A model generated the notes under the pieces. It was not told the origin of the DNA, searched no databases, and saw only the letters and a list, made by a program, of their open reading frames with translations. Positions 50,486 to 62,617 of a stretch of DNA of 64,000 nt are shown one piece after another. The DNA is from Tethya wilhelma. Lineage: Eukaryota > Porifera > Demospongiae > Tethyida > Tethyidae. Made by a program: the position numbers and the translations under genes. Location: contig CAXIPT010000018.1 in the NCBI GenBank assembly GCA_964030475.1, forward strand, positions 266,739 through 330,738. The letters are read 5' to 3'. Position 1 is the first letter of the stretch. Each line of letters begins with the position of its first letter.

Positions 50486-53280
50486 ATTTGTAAAGGCTGC
50501 CAGTTTGCTCTGGTACGGTCGTTCAGTGTGCATACTAATAATCAAGATCACCCACTTCATAGCTAGTTACTATGCTCACTAATATCCCATATGAACTGTA
50601 AAGTATAATATATTATGGAGTGTGATCGTTATCCATGAAAGTGTAAAGATAGGGGTTCTGATCATGAATAAACTACCCTACTGGCATGTTGTTTAGCACA
50701 TGCACCATTATTTTTACATGTAGGAAGTATGTGCTTATAATACGTATAGGCATCTTTAAATGGGCTTCAATTAGAAAAACATTGCCACATCATGCACACA
50801 CGTACAGACATGAGCAGCTGTTTTAGACCCAGTATCAAGAAGGTGATGTTGTATGCAGTGTCATAAGATGACATCATGTCTATAAAACTGTATGGACTCC
50901 TTTTGTTGGTATCACACTGTCTAAAGAAGGAAATGAGTGTGACCACTATGCAATGTGTGATGGAGTTATTATTGGCCATCCACCAAGAGAAAAAAGTAGA
51001 ATGTTTACTTTTTCTTGATGTCATCTGAAGTCACTAGATATGGCTGTAGGTTGGAAAGCCAAGACAGCTAAACATCCAAGAAAAAGAAGTAGGCCAGTGA
51101 TCCATTCCATACCGATCACTGATATGAATGCTACTGATTATTGTGTAAGGTTTTTTTATCGATAGTTACAGGTCTTCATCACTTGTAGAATCTTCATATA
51201 CTGAGCTGAGTCTATCCGGTTGAACGTCGATGTGTTGAATGTGAAGAATGTGCAGTGTGATAAACTAAGTGCTGCATAAATTCCACATGATGCAAACCTG
51301 AGAGCGAGCATTAATTAGAAACGGCTCACATTGCTTTGCATGGCGAGTTTTGTTTCTCCCCAAGAAGAGCAGCAAAGCGCTTTTTATGTTATTTCGGTTG
51401 GAGATTCCTCCAAGTCCTGTCCAATTTGCATTTTCTGTTTGTGTTATTCATGCAAAAGTGAGTGCCAACTCAGCTCAGACAGAGTATAGTTCATGTCTGA
51501 CTTACTGCTAGAAAATAGCATCATTAATCATACTTCAAGTTGAGGAGCACTATTGTTGTGGGTCTATAGATCCATCAGCAGCTACTATTCCACACTTTTT
51601 GAATGAGTGTGCAATGCCAAGCCCACTAGGTTATCAAAACCCATCTCTCACTAGTTGAGAAGTTTCCATAAGTTACATAAGCTTTTAGGGTATCCTACAT
51701 GTGCCTCATGACTGTATTTTCAACTATCTAAACTATGCTTGTGCAGCCACTTGACATGAAAATCGGGGACAAAATGTAGTCAGTTTTATGTGGTCTTTGG
51801 TTTTAAATCTGATTACAGTAAACTTTTATACAAAGCAAACGTTTCGGTACTCGTAAAATGAAAATGCTTTGCTAATCACAAAGAACAAGCATCAAATCAG
51901 AGCCAATTGAGTGCATGGTGCGATGAAAGCAATATGGCATGACGGGCTGCCTTCAAGCCTTCCAGCAGCCCACCATTCCATCATACTTTCATCACACTAG
52001 GCATTAGATTGAAAATTGACATATGTACTTGAGACTTTTTCTTGAAATGAGATTCACTTGCAGTGCCTTTAAAAAGTTAATAATTAGGGGCTTCACTTGA
52101 GGCTCTACATTAGCAAAAATCATGAGATGAACTGTACACTGCCTTTATCTAAACTAGAAGCTGCACGCACTTACTACTAGAGTCAAAGAAGAATGGAATG
52201 TGGGTTTGGTCAGAGTTGGAATTCTGACCAACAAGAAACTGAATTTTACAAATTTTTTGATGAAAATCCTCAATGGTAGCTTCTTTTTTATCTGGTGGTG
52301 ATTGAGTTGTATTCATAGCTCATCTTAGACTCACACAATATCATTTCTTAAATTGTATAAACCACCTGAGGGAAAATTTTAAAATTAGAATTTAAACTGA
52401 CTGTTTAGATCGATTTCTCAAGGTTAGCTGTACCATCCTTTAACTTGATTCCTTTGCTCACAGTTCCTCAAACACTCAATGAAGTTGCTCCTATGTATCA
52501 GGGTACAGAGCTCGAAGAGCATGAATAACACCAGCTTAATTGGCTACATGAAAAAAGTCAAACTGAGCCAATATCACTACATAGCTGAAAGATAAATGCT
52601 TAGAGACATACTTACTACCATTTAATCATCTAAAACCACAACCAATGCTTCGAATTAAGTCCAAAATTAAATGCTTGCAAGCCTTTTGTTAGGAGGTATA
52701 ACTACTTTTAGCTAGTCCTTTGTATAGTTCATACTTATTCAAAGAGATACAAGCTATTTTTCTATTTGTTATGACCAGCACAACCATGATCGGCTACCAG
52801 CAGCTACCACAGAGAGCTAACATAAAACTAGGGTCAAAGGTAGTATGTGCGCTTATTAAACAAGCCAAAAGGCCAACATTCGAAGATGTGCCTTATAACA
52901 CGACAGTACTGTAACTCTAAATTATGACATCATTCAGTGCCGAGTTTGTGGAGGGCGAAGATACTCAAGTGATCTGCCACAAAAAGGGCTGGAAATTCCT
53001 TGCAAAATTATATTTTCAGGCTACGTAAAAACAAATATGAAGTCTTGAACATTATAGAGATAAAAAATATTAATAAGAAATAAATAATCTCAGCACTACC
53101 ACAGTATATAAATTTATACATGTTTGACAAACAGAATAATTAGTGATGTATAAATGATCAGTATACACATTCTTGGTCACTCTCCATGGTCTCCAGCTCT
53201 CGATAGCTGTCTCACTGACACTGTCACTCTGTTTCTCCATCAGTCTCATTTTCTTCTGACTCTCCAACTGCCTCTGTGTC
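50486..53280. other. No supported gene
   Basis: About 2.8 kb of AT-rich sequence without a recognisable domain, LTR or inverted repeat on either strand. Small frames here look random. Confidence 0.5.
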
Positions 53281-53289
53281 ACTGTGGTC

Positions 53290-54010
53290 AGTCTTTCCTA
53301 ACCAAGACTGCAGTAATTCCTGATCGAATGAAGCCATAATTGATGACAATCTCAGGGCAGTCAACTAAATACTTCATCATTTCCACTAGCCATTTCGCAC
53401 ATACTTGCTTCATGACTGCCATACTCAAATCAACTCTGCTGTGGCTATGTATTCTCCATCCAGTCCATCAAGCTGTTGCATGACCTGGTTGGAATATGTA
53501 CCACTCCTGAAATTTGGCCTTGATAAATGCTTTGGCTGGCTTATTGACTAAGATGTTGAGCAGTTGGAACTTGTCTGTAGTGTTTGGTGATAGCAGAACA
53601 ACATGTTTTCAAGAGCAGCATTAATGGTAGGTGTAACTTGACCATTAAAGTTGTCAATAATGACAAGTGCTGGTTTGTTATTATCAAGAAGCTCCCGAGT
53701 GGACTCCACGTTTGGCACAATGTCACTAAAGTACAACAACATGGTCTCTTCTGTGGACCAGTGTTTGGGCGAGTATGTTTTGCTCCAATCTGAAAGGAAG
53801 TAATAGAGTGGGTGACAACACTGTTTTCCCCTTATAGATCAATTGAACTGGCAGAAAATCACCAACAATGCTTCCACTGCAATGATCTGCCACTTGTGTC
53901 ACACCGGTCATCTCCACTCTTTTTGAACCTCTGTGATCCATGGTCAGGCACAAAAGTTGATCCCAGTTTAATATGAGTTCAGGTGTTATCTATTCTAGTG
54001 GTGACGTCTT
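53290..54010 (-). pseudogene. Pogo/Jerky-like transposase fragment (DDE_1)
   Basis: Minus frames in order: TMDHRGSKRVEMTGVT (first catalytic Asp region), GSIVGDFLPVQLIYKGKTVL, LLYFSDIVPNVESTRELLDN, PALVIIDNFNGQVTPTINAA (second Asp), then in another frame TTDKFQLLNILVNKPAKAFI with KAKFQEWYI, and finally MAVMKQVCAKWLVEMMKYLV. Several frameshifts. It is a cousin of the fragment at 28420-28880 but better preserved at its N-terminal side. Confidence 0.8.
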
Positions 54011-55320
54011 CAGCTCCTTGAGACACAGTCATACAGGAAGCCCTAAATTTGAGCTTACGTGACCTACTTTTTGCTAGTTTTGCTTGTTTACTTAGCTCCT
54101 AACCGTACCGGTTTTCAATGCTAAATCTATTCATTCTTGATTACAAACACATGGACAAATAATATACGATTCTCCATAACTGTTCGAAATAGTTGACGTA
54201 TTTCAACCAATCATTGATTTTTAGGTGCGGAATTCAAAAAAAATGGTGCTGTAGGCCTATGGTGTCACCCACTTTATTACTTCTGTGCAACTCTGTCTTT
54301 AAGCCTTTCGGAGTTATAAATTTTGTATACGCGATGCACGCTTGTATAAAATGAATGCAGAAGTTAAATTTCTTCGCAGATTTAATTTTCGTATATTCGA
54401 ATGGAATACGAAAAATACGAAAATTTCCCGCTATATATATGGTAATTAAAGAATGTAGTCCGTATAGAATAAAATTATTCTATTATTAAATGATCCCCTC
54501 ATACCTTTGTTCAACCTGCTTTCCTATGACGAGCCTGTTGAGCCTGAGTTAGTTCTGCTGGCTCAGTGCCTTTTGGAAGACTTGGTTTGTGCTTGACAAT
54601 ATCAAAGAATTATCAGCTGCCGTTTGTTAGCCGTTTGCTTGCAGAATGGTGATTCAGCAAGCATGGTGAATATGTTATAGTTATAAATGCGCTGTTTTTT
54701 AATACTTTCTTTAGCAACATTGCTTAGCAGTCTGTCCAGAATAACTAAGGAAAAGCTTTCTTTTGATACAACAAACCTTAGAAGGCGCTCAAGTGAGCGA
54801 GCGCGTGTTAAACAGTTCAGTTTAATGAATGGGTGGGGCTAAAACCCGCCTAACTAAATAGGTGTGGCTTCCAGTTGCACAAAATTTTTGGCACACTTTG
54901 CACACAGCTCTCTCTTGGCCCTCTCTTTTGTGAAATCCTGGCTGCACCAATGAAGGCCCAGGGCCACGGTATACGTAGTTAATTATAGTTATACATTTTT
55001 TTCACAGCTTAAATCTATGATTTCAGCTTTGGATAACTCCCGACTGGATGGATCCAAACTTGCATTAAAAGACATGCTTAGTAGGGAGTTAATGAGAATG
55101 AAAATGGACCATTTTGTACAGTGCCAGGTCTAAAGAAAGCTTTTGTTTATGGACTAAATTGAATGTGTTCTGTCCTCGCTTTCAGTAGGCATGCTAGCGC
55201 TCTACTAGTCAACAATAGTTTAATGTATTCTTTGAATAAGTCACAGACTGAACAGTTGCACAAAACCAATAGCTTTAAATACACTAGTTAATGACGTGAT
55301 AAGCACAACTTAATAATTAC
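54011..55320. other. No supported gene
   Basis: AT-rich. Near 54350-54440 AATACGAAAATACGAAAAT-type words repeat. No open domain. Confidence 0.45.
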
Positions 55321-55334
55321 ATTACACTACACAG

Positions 55335-55382
55335 TTCAGAGTACAGTATAGTACAGTACAGTACAGTAGTAGAGTACAGTAG
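55335..55382. repeat. (ACAGT)n microsatellite
   Basis: GTACAGTATAGTACAGTACAG with further ACAGT units, slightly imperfect, about 48 bases. Confidence 0.9.
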
Positions 55383-55869
55383 GTATTGGTTGATACAACG
55401 CAAATCAATGACAAGCAGACACTTCCCTTTAGCATTAAAAATAACTTATCATCTTCAACCGGATTGAACATAGCCAAACACAAAGGAGGGAGGGCATCTC
55501 TAGAACACGGCAATGCACTGCAACAGTACCTCATGAGACTTTTGCATTCTCTGGCTAGCGACGTGAGCCAGTTGATTTAGATAAGCCTTGCCCTAATTCT
55601 TATTACATGTTTGCATACCAGAGCTTTGTACGCAGTCATTAATAGGCATGTATATTTTTGGTGTGACAAACTTTCCCCTTTACAGGAAGCTAGGGATGGT
55701 CTTCTAATTTGGTTGCAGACCATTTCTACATTTAATAGTGCACCTATCCGGTTCCCCCCTGCATAACTAGACCAAAGTTTCTCTTACCAACAACATGCCA
55801 TTGCTTGGCATGCTATATAGATATATCACTGCACACGAGCTAAAGTTTCCATACCTAAAATATACCTGC

Positions 55870-56360
55870 CATTGCAGCACACACGAATTAATTATTTATG
55901 GAGTAGTTTTAGTAGCCATTATCTTGTTTGCTCACTTTTTACGATTTGGTCATTTGTGTGTCTCATTACATTTCCAATGTTGTTTTTTTACTTGTTTTTT
56001 ATAGGGCTGCATAACTAATAGCATTGGAGTAATGATTGGATTAAATCAGTATACATGAATAGTTGTTTTGCTGACACCTTTATCCATGCATGTGGGCACA
56101 ATTTTGGACATACATTGAAAATATAAAAATCAATCCCTCACTAAGTTTGTAGCCTGTAAGAATCCAATTAAGGTGCTTAGATGTTCATGATGTGTGTTTG
56201 ATCTCTTTTAATACGGTGCTTACTAAAATTTTGCCATGCAGCACTCAGGAATTAATTATTCATTGAGTAGCCATTCCATCTTATTTGTTCGCTTTTTTAC
56301 GATTTGGTCATTCCTGTGTCTCATTATATTTTCAATGTTTGATTTTTTCTTGTTTGTTGT
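55870..56360. repeat. Pair of diverged direct repeats, about 115 bp
   Basis: 55883-55998 and 56245-56355 share TTAATTATT, GAGTAG, ACGATTTGGTCATT and GTGTCTCATTA in the same order and spacing. They probably come from the same non-autonomous repeat family. Confidence 0.65.
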
Positions 56361-56559
56361 GATTTTTTTTACTTGTGCACACAATAAGAATAGACAACAA
56401 TATTATAATGCAATAATGATAAAAATAACAATAATAGTAAGCACAAAAATAAAAATAATGGTGGAGTTCAATAACATAAAATGTTCCTACTAATTATATT
56501 AACTTGAGAATTTGTAAACTTGAATTAAAGACTTACTTTAAGGTTAAGCACTATTGTGT

Positions 56560-56660
56560 GTGGATGTGGATGGGTCCACCCACACCACCATCATCCCTAT
56601 CCCCATCCCCACTGCCACCACCATTCCTCCTGTCACCACCATTCCCACCGTCACCAACAA
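56560..56660. repeat. C-rich simple sequence (also at 59944-60045)
   Basis: CCACC/CCATC-type units on the plus strand give spurious Pro- or His-rich frames. Present in both duplication units. Confidence 0.85.
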
Positions 56661-56757
56661 TCTCATTTGAAATTGAAAGATTTAAAACGATGTAGCAGGC
56701 AGATACTCATAAGCCACTCTAATGCTTGCATCTATGCCCAAGAAGTTTATCATCTTC

Positions 56758-56795
56758 TTTTTCTCTTTCTCTTTCTCTTTCTCTTTCCACTCTTT
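56758..56795. repeat. (CTTTCT)n pyrimidine tract
   Basis: TTCTCTTTCTCTTTCTCTTT, longer here than in the unit-2 copy near 60142, as expected of a slipping simple repeat. Confidence 0.9.
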
Positions 56796-58782
56796 CTTCC
56801 TGTATATTTCCAAACTCTTCTACTTCTCTTTCTGTTTGCAAAAGAAAAAAAAAATAACCAAACTGCAAGAAAAATAAACAACGGACATACCAGATCTTCC
56901 ATGCTTTTTCACCAAAAATAGTTGCATAGTAAGAACAGTTCCTTTTATACTGTGTTTCTAGGTGGACAGCTGCAACTTTTTTCTGCCAATAATTATTATT
57001 AGAATGTAAAGTTTTGGTCATGTTAACAACCAACATACATTTATACTTGCACATGCAAGTCATTTATCTGCACATGAGTCATGTATTGAACATAAAGTTA
57101 ATTGCTCAGTGGCATTAAGGACTGGGTCACAATATGTACCTAATTAAGGTAAAATTTTATGCAAATTTGAAATAACTACTTGTAGAATTATGCTATTATC
57201 ATGGAAATGTAACTGAAAAACTTTATCATCCATAACATTTTCCAAAAAAATTTGGCCATGTGTATTCATGTAATTAATTAATCGTAATATAAGGGCTGTA
57301 ACCATGGCAAAAGTTTTAATTTCAACATTATGTTCTAAATTTTCAGTGATTAGAATTTTGATATGTTTGCAATGGAGAGTTAATAATTTTCTATATAAAG
57401 CACATCACCAAAAATGACAAAAACGGCAATAACTCACCACGGAAATGACATATCAAAATGTTCCCATGCATTCAGTGTTCAAAATTTGGTTGCCGGTCCT
57501 TATATTCTGGAAAAATAATTATTCATTAGATGAGGGGTTAAGTTCAAACTTCATTAATACTATGACAAATTTGTGTTTTAATAATTTGATCAATGTGTTG
57601 AAATATAACTATACAAGGAGTGTGGCTCCCTTCATTCGCCACGCTCCTGGCTTGTGTATGAAGTATACTGATCTTTACAGCTAGATCTGCATCTGTATTA
57701 TACTACAACTTAATGAAAGGAAACTTCAAAGCATGCATACAGGCTGCTCTTTTAAGCCAGGCCAGCTCAGCAATTTGTACTTACTATGTGAGGTCATAGA
57801 CGACCCTTTTCTGACTTCCGCCATTTTGCAATCAACTGGCAAAGAAACTCGTTATCTGGCTAGCTGTGTTTCATGTACAGCGACAGAGAAGCAGACTCCT
57901 AGCTACAGTGACTGTTCTCACATCGTTACGCTTCTTTTGTGAAAGATTGGCTCCAATATCGCGCTTATTCGTCAGATACAGATGCCACTGGTAAGCCCTG
58001 TCAGCGATCTCAAAAACAGTTAGCATCACTTGTTATTTTATTCTAGGCTAGCACTGTATAAGCTATTCTGAGCTTGTGTCCTCCACAGTCCAGAGAAAAA
58101 GCAGCTTTTAGTTCGAGGTTGCATCACTTCTGGTGACCCTCCGTAACACATGGACGGACACATGTGATTACAATAATTTACTTGAAATTAGTAGTGCCAA
58201 ACATTCAAAAGAGTACAGCGTGGGCTGTAAGTACTTACTTAAGAGAGTACTTGAGTGGCGCAATGCAAGAAACTAATCATACACTGAGTCAGAAGAATTT
58301 CGTTACCAGAAGAGCTCCATACAAGAATGGAGATGTAGGGAACGCCCTAAAATTTGAATATGGAAATTTTATGAATATTGATTAGTATTGCGTAAAAGCG
58401 ACTTACAAGGATCAGCCTCCACTTCTCTCACTTAGATGAAAGAAAGAACTACTTTATACACATCAATCCGGATCAAATCAAACTGGTTGGAATCCGAATT
58501 GGGAGCGTTTCACCTATTAGAAAAATCCAGCTGTAGTGTAAATGCAAACCTGGCTTAAAACCGGATCAATGATGTAACTGGGTGTGCATTAATTAGAATG
58601 AAAATCTAAGCGAGTGAAATATTCTTTCTTTGGAAGCTCAATAGGTAAGACTCCACACAGTTCTTTCCTGTTTTTTCTCAAGTGTTTTTTGAGACCATCA
58701 TTTTTCTTTGTACGTTGATATTGTTGATAGCAGGCAAAATTCTGGTAAAAAAATATATAGCTCTAGATTACAAAAAGATTCC

Positions 58783-59485
58783 TGAAAGATTCGGGTTAAC
58801 TTTTCCGCAGAGATTACGCTACGAAGCGATGTTGAGATGATTGGAACGAGAAATTGCTTTTAACCAACTTTATTGAAAAAGTGGAAGACTGAAAATATGC
58901 TAAAAACTAGACACTTATATAGTAAACTACAGTATGATCTAATATCTACACACAAATTAAAAGGGAATTATGCAATACAGGAATTGTGAACTAAAGAAAA
59001 ACCACAATTTGACAACATAGCACATCATACATGCCCTAGCTAGTACAAATCAGGAACTCAACTCAAAAGCATAAAGAGCAAAATGAGCATACATATCCTG
59101 AGTGATCTGAGAGATTAAGAAACATGTGAGAGCAAAAGTATTGCACAACCTAACATACACCTATAACACACATAACTGAAAAGAACCACATCCTAGATAC
59201 TAGAACACAAAATCACAAATTAAACCACAGTCATCCTAAATACAAATCAAAGACATATTCAAAGGTACAAATCAGAAACATTAAGACACACCATACCAAA
59301 TAAGAACATACACGCAAACCACCATTTATGCTTGCAAATGATATAAGCGTACACCTGACAAATTAAGCCTACGACTAACCAAAATAAATAACAAATACAA
59401 TATTTAAACATCAAAGGCCTAAACAGGAAGAATAAAGTGTACCATACATAAATCATAACCAAATTAAATACCCATAAATGTCACA
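58783..59485 (-). repeat. 3' LTR of a Gmr1-like element (approximate left end)
   Basis: In minus orientation it begins TGTGACATTTATGGG directly after a purine tract (GAAGGGGGGAGGAG). It contains TATATAAGTG at about 58912-58922 and AATAAAG at about 58871, a promoter and poly(A) signal in LTR order. The end near TTTCA at 58783 is a guess, giving about 700 bp. Confidence 0.65.
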
Positions 59486-59511
59486 CTCCTCCCCCCTTCT
59501 CCGGCGACAAA

Positions 59512-59807
59512 CTAGTTGGTCGCGATTCGAGATAAGGCGTCAGCGTTACCATTGTCTTTCCCTGGGCGATGCTGAACCTTGTAATCAAAGGGTTGGAGAG
59601 CCAAACTCCAGCGTGTCAACCTAGCATTGTTTTCCTTCAGACGATCGAGCCATTCCAAAGATCTGTGGTCAGTTACAATTAAAAAACGGCCGACCAAGCA
59701 GATATACACGAAATGCAGCAGTTGCTAATTTGATTGCTAGTAGCTCCTTTTCAACAGTGGAGTATCTCTGCTCTCGAGGGAGTAGCTTCCTGCTGTAATA
59801 ACTGAGT
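59512..59807 (-). pseudogene. RNase H tail of the Gmr1-like element (unit 1)
   Basis: It reads [20 protein letters not shown], then HRPGKDNGNADALSRIATN and a stop, ending pol just before the purine tract. It is cut at the duplication junction. The upstream bases keep the Lys codon that is a stop in unit 2. Confidence 0.8.
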
Positions 59808-61799
59808 AATAACAATAATAGTAAGCACAAAAATAAAAATAATGGTGGAGTTCAATAACATAAAATGTTCCTACTAATTATATTAACTTGAGAATTTGTA
59901 AACTTGAATTAAAGACTTACTTTAAGGTTAAGCACTATTGTGTGTGGATGTGGATGGGTCCACCCACACCACCATCATCCCTATCCCTATCCCCACTGCC
60001 ACCACCATTCCTCCTGTCACCACCATTCCCACCGTCACCAACAATCTCATTTGAAATTGAAAGATTTAAAACGATGTAGCAGGCAGATACTCATAAGCCA
60101 CTCTAATGCTTGCATCTATGCCCAAGAAGTTTATCATCTTCTTTTTCTCTTTCTCTTTGTCTTTCCACTCTTTCTTCCTGTATATTTCCAAACTCTTCTA
60201 CTTCTCTTTCTGTTTGTAAAAGAAAAAAAAAATTAACCAAACTGCAAGAAAAATAAACAACGGACACACCAGATCTTCCATGCTTTTTCACCAAAAATAG
60301 TTGCATAGTAAGAACAGTTCCTTTTATACTGTGTTTCTAGGTGGACAGCTGCAACTTTTTTCTGCCAATAATTATTATTAGAATGTAAAGTTTTGGTCAT
60401 GTTAACAACCAACATACATTTATACTTGCACATGCAAGTCATTTATCTGCACATGCATCATGTATTGAACATAAAGTTAATTGCTCAGTGGCATTAAGGA
60501 CTGGGTCACAATATGTAGCTAATTAAGGTAAAATTTTATGCAAATTTGAAATAACTACTTGTAGAATTATGCTATTATCATGGAAATGTAACTGAAAAAC
60601 TTTATCATCCATAACATTTTCCAAAACAACTTGGCCATGTGTATTCATGTAATTAATTAATCGTAATATAAGGGCTGTAACCATGGCAAAAGTTTTAATT
60701 TCAACATTATGTTCTAAATTTTCAGTGATTAGAATTTTGATATGTTTGCAATGGAGAGTTAATAATTTTCTATATAAAGCACATCACCAAAAATGACAAA
60801 AACGGCAATAACTCACCACGGAAATGACATATCAAAATTCTACTCAAAATGTTCCCATGCATTCAGTGTTCAAAATTTGGTTGCCAGTCCTTATATTCTG
60901 GAAAAATAATTATTCATTAGATGAGGGGTTAAGTTCATACTATGACAAATTTGTGTTTTAATAATTTGATCAATGTGTTGAAATATAACTATACAAGGAG
61001 TGTGGCTCCTTTCGTTCGCCACGCTCCTGGCTTGTGTATGAAGTATACTGATGTTTACAGCTAGATCTGCATCTGTATAATACTACAACTTAATGAAAGG
61101 AAACTTCAAAGCATGCATACAGGCTGCTCTTTTAAGCCAGGCCAGCTCAGCAATTTGTACTTACTACGTGAGGTCATAGACGACCCTTTTCTGACTTCCG
61201 CCATTTTGCAATCAACTGGCAAAGAAACTCGTTATCTGGCTAGCTGTGTTTCATGTACAGCGACAGAGAAGCAGACAGTGACTGTTCTCACATCGTTACG
61301 CTTCTTTTGTGAAAGATTGGCTCCAATATCGCGCTTATTCGTCAGATACAGATGCCACTGGTAAGCCCTGTCAGCGATCTCAAAAAGAATATTGATTAGT
61401 ATTGCGTAAAAGCGACTTACAAGGATCAGCCTCCACTTCTCTCACTTAGATGAAAGAAAGAACTACTATAACCCCGTTTATACACATTAATCCGGATCAA
61501 ATCAAACTGGTTGGAATCCGAATTGGGAGCGTTTCACCTATTAGAACAATCCAGCTGTAGTGTAAATGCAAACCTGGCTTGAAACTGGATCAATGATGTA
61601 ACTGGGTGTGCATTAATTAGAATGAAAATCTAAGCGAGTGGAATATTCTTTCTTTGGAAGCTCAATAGGTAAGAGTCTACACAGTTCTTTCCTGTTTTTT
61701 CTTAAGTGTTTTTTGAGACCATCATTTTTCTTTGTACGTTGATATTGTTGATAGCAGGCTAAATTCTGGTAAAAAAAATATAGCTCTAGATTTTAAAAA

Positions 61800-62318
61800 G
61801 ATTTAAAAAGGAATTATGCAATACAGGAATTGTGAACTAAAGAAAAACCACAATTTGACAACATAGCACATCATACATGCCCTAGCTAGTACAAATCAGG
61901 AACTCAACTCAAAAGCATAAAGAGCAAAATGAGCATCAAATAGTAATATCCTGAGTGATCTGAGAGATTAAGGAACATGTGAGAGCAAAAGTATTGCACA
62001 ACCTAACATACACCAATAACACACACAACTGAAAAGAACCACATCCTAGATACTAGAACACAAAATCACAAATTAAACCACAGTCATCCTAAATACAAAT
62101 CAAAGACATATTCAAAGGTACAAATCAGAAACATTAAGACACACCATACCAAATAAGAACATACACGCAAACCACCATTCATGCTTGCAAATGATATAAG
62201 TGTACACCTGACAAATTAAGCCTACGACTAACCAAAATAAATAACAAATACAATATTTAAACATCAAAGGAAGAATAAACATAAATCATAACCAAATTAA
62301 ATACCCATAAACGTCACA
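61800..62318 (-). repeat. Truncated 3' LTR (unit 2)
   Basis: It starts TGTGACGTTTATGGG in element orientation and matches the LTR of unit 1. It has lost the distal part with the TATA and AATAAA signals. Confidence 0.75.
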
Positions 62319-62343
62319 CTCCTCCCCCCTTCTCCGGCGACAA

Positions 62344-62617
62344 ACTAGTTGGTCGCGATTCAAGATAAGGCATCAGCGTTACCATTGTCTTTCCCTGGGC
62401 AATGCTGAACCTTGTAATCAAAGGGCTGGAGAGCCAAACTCCAGCGTGTCAACCTAGCATTGTTTTCCTTCAGACGATCGAGCCATTTCAAAGATCTGTG
62501 GTCAGTTACAATCAAAAACGGCCGACCAAGCAGATATACACGAAACGCAGCAGTTGCTAATTTGATTGCTAGTAGCTCCTTTTTAACAGTGGAGTATCTC
62601 TGCTCTCAAGGGAGTAG
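62344..62617 (-). pseudogene. RNase H tail of the Gmr1-like element (unit 2)
   Basis: It has the same blocks as unit 1 ([31 protein letters not shown]), with a TGA replacing the Arg codon of ALSRIATN and a TAG at 62618 where unit 1 has Lys. Confidence 0.8.

Larger units (their letters stand above)
56424..59807. repeat. Large tandem duplication, unit 1 (3384 bp)
   Basis: It begins AATAACAATAATAGTAAGC and ends AATAACTGAGT. The whole unit is repeated at 59808-62639 at high identity. It holds flank DNA, an LTR, and the 3' end of pol of a Gmr1-like element. Confidence 0.9.

Noticed and set aside
56504..56921. Pro-rich and His-rich frames, repeated at 59888-60236
   Set aside because: They arise from CCACC and CTTTCT simple repeats. 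Their conservation is due to the recent tandem duplication, not selection.
59485..59530. Target-site duplication for the Gmr1-like LTR
   Set aside because: The outer LTR boundary is uncertain and no short repeat could be matched convincingly.
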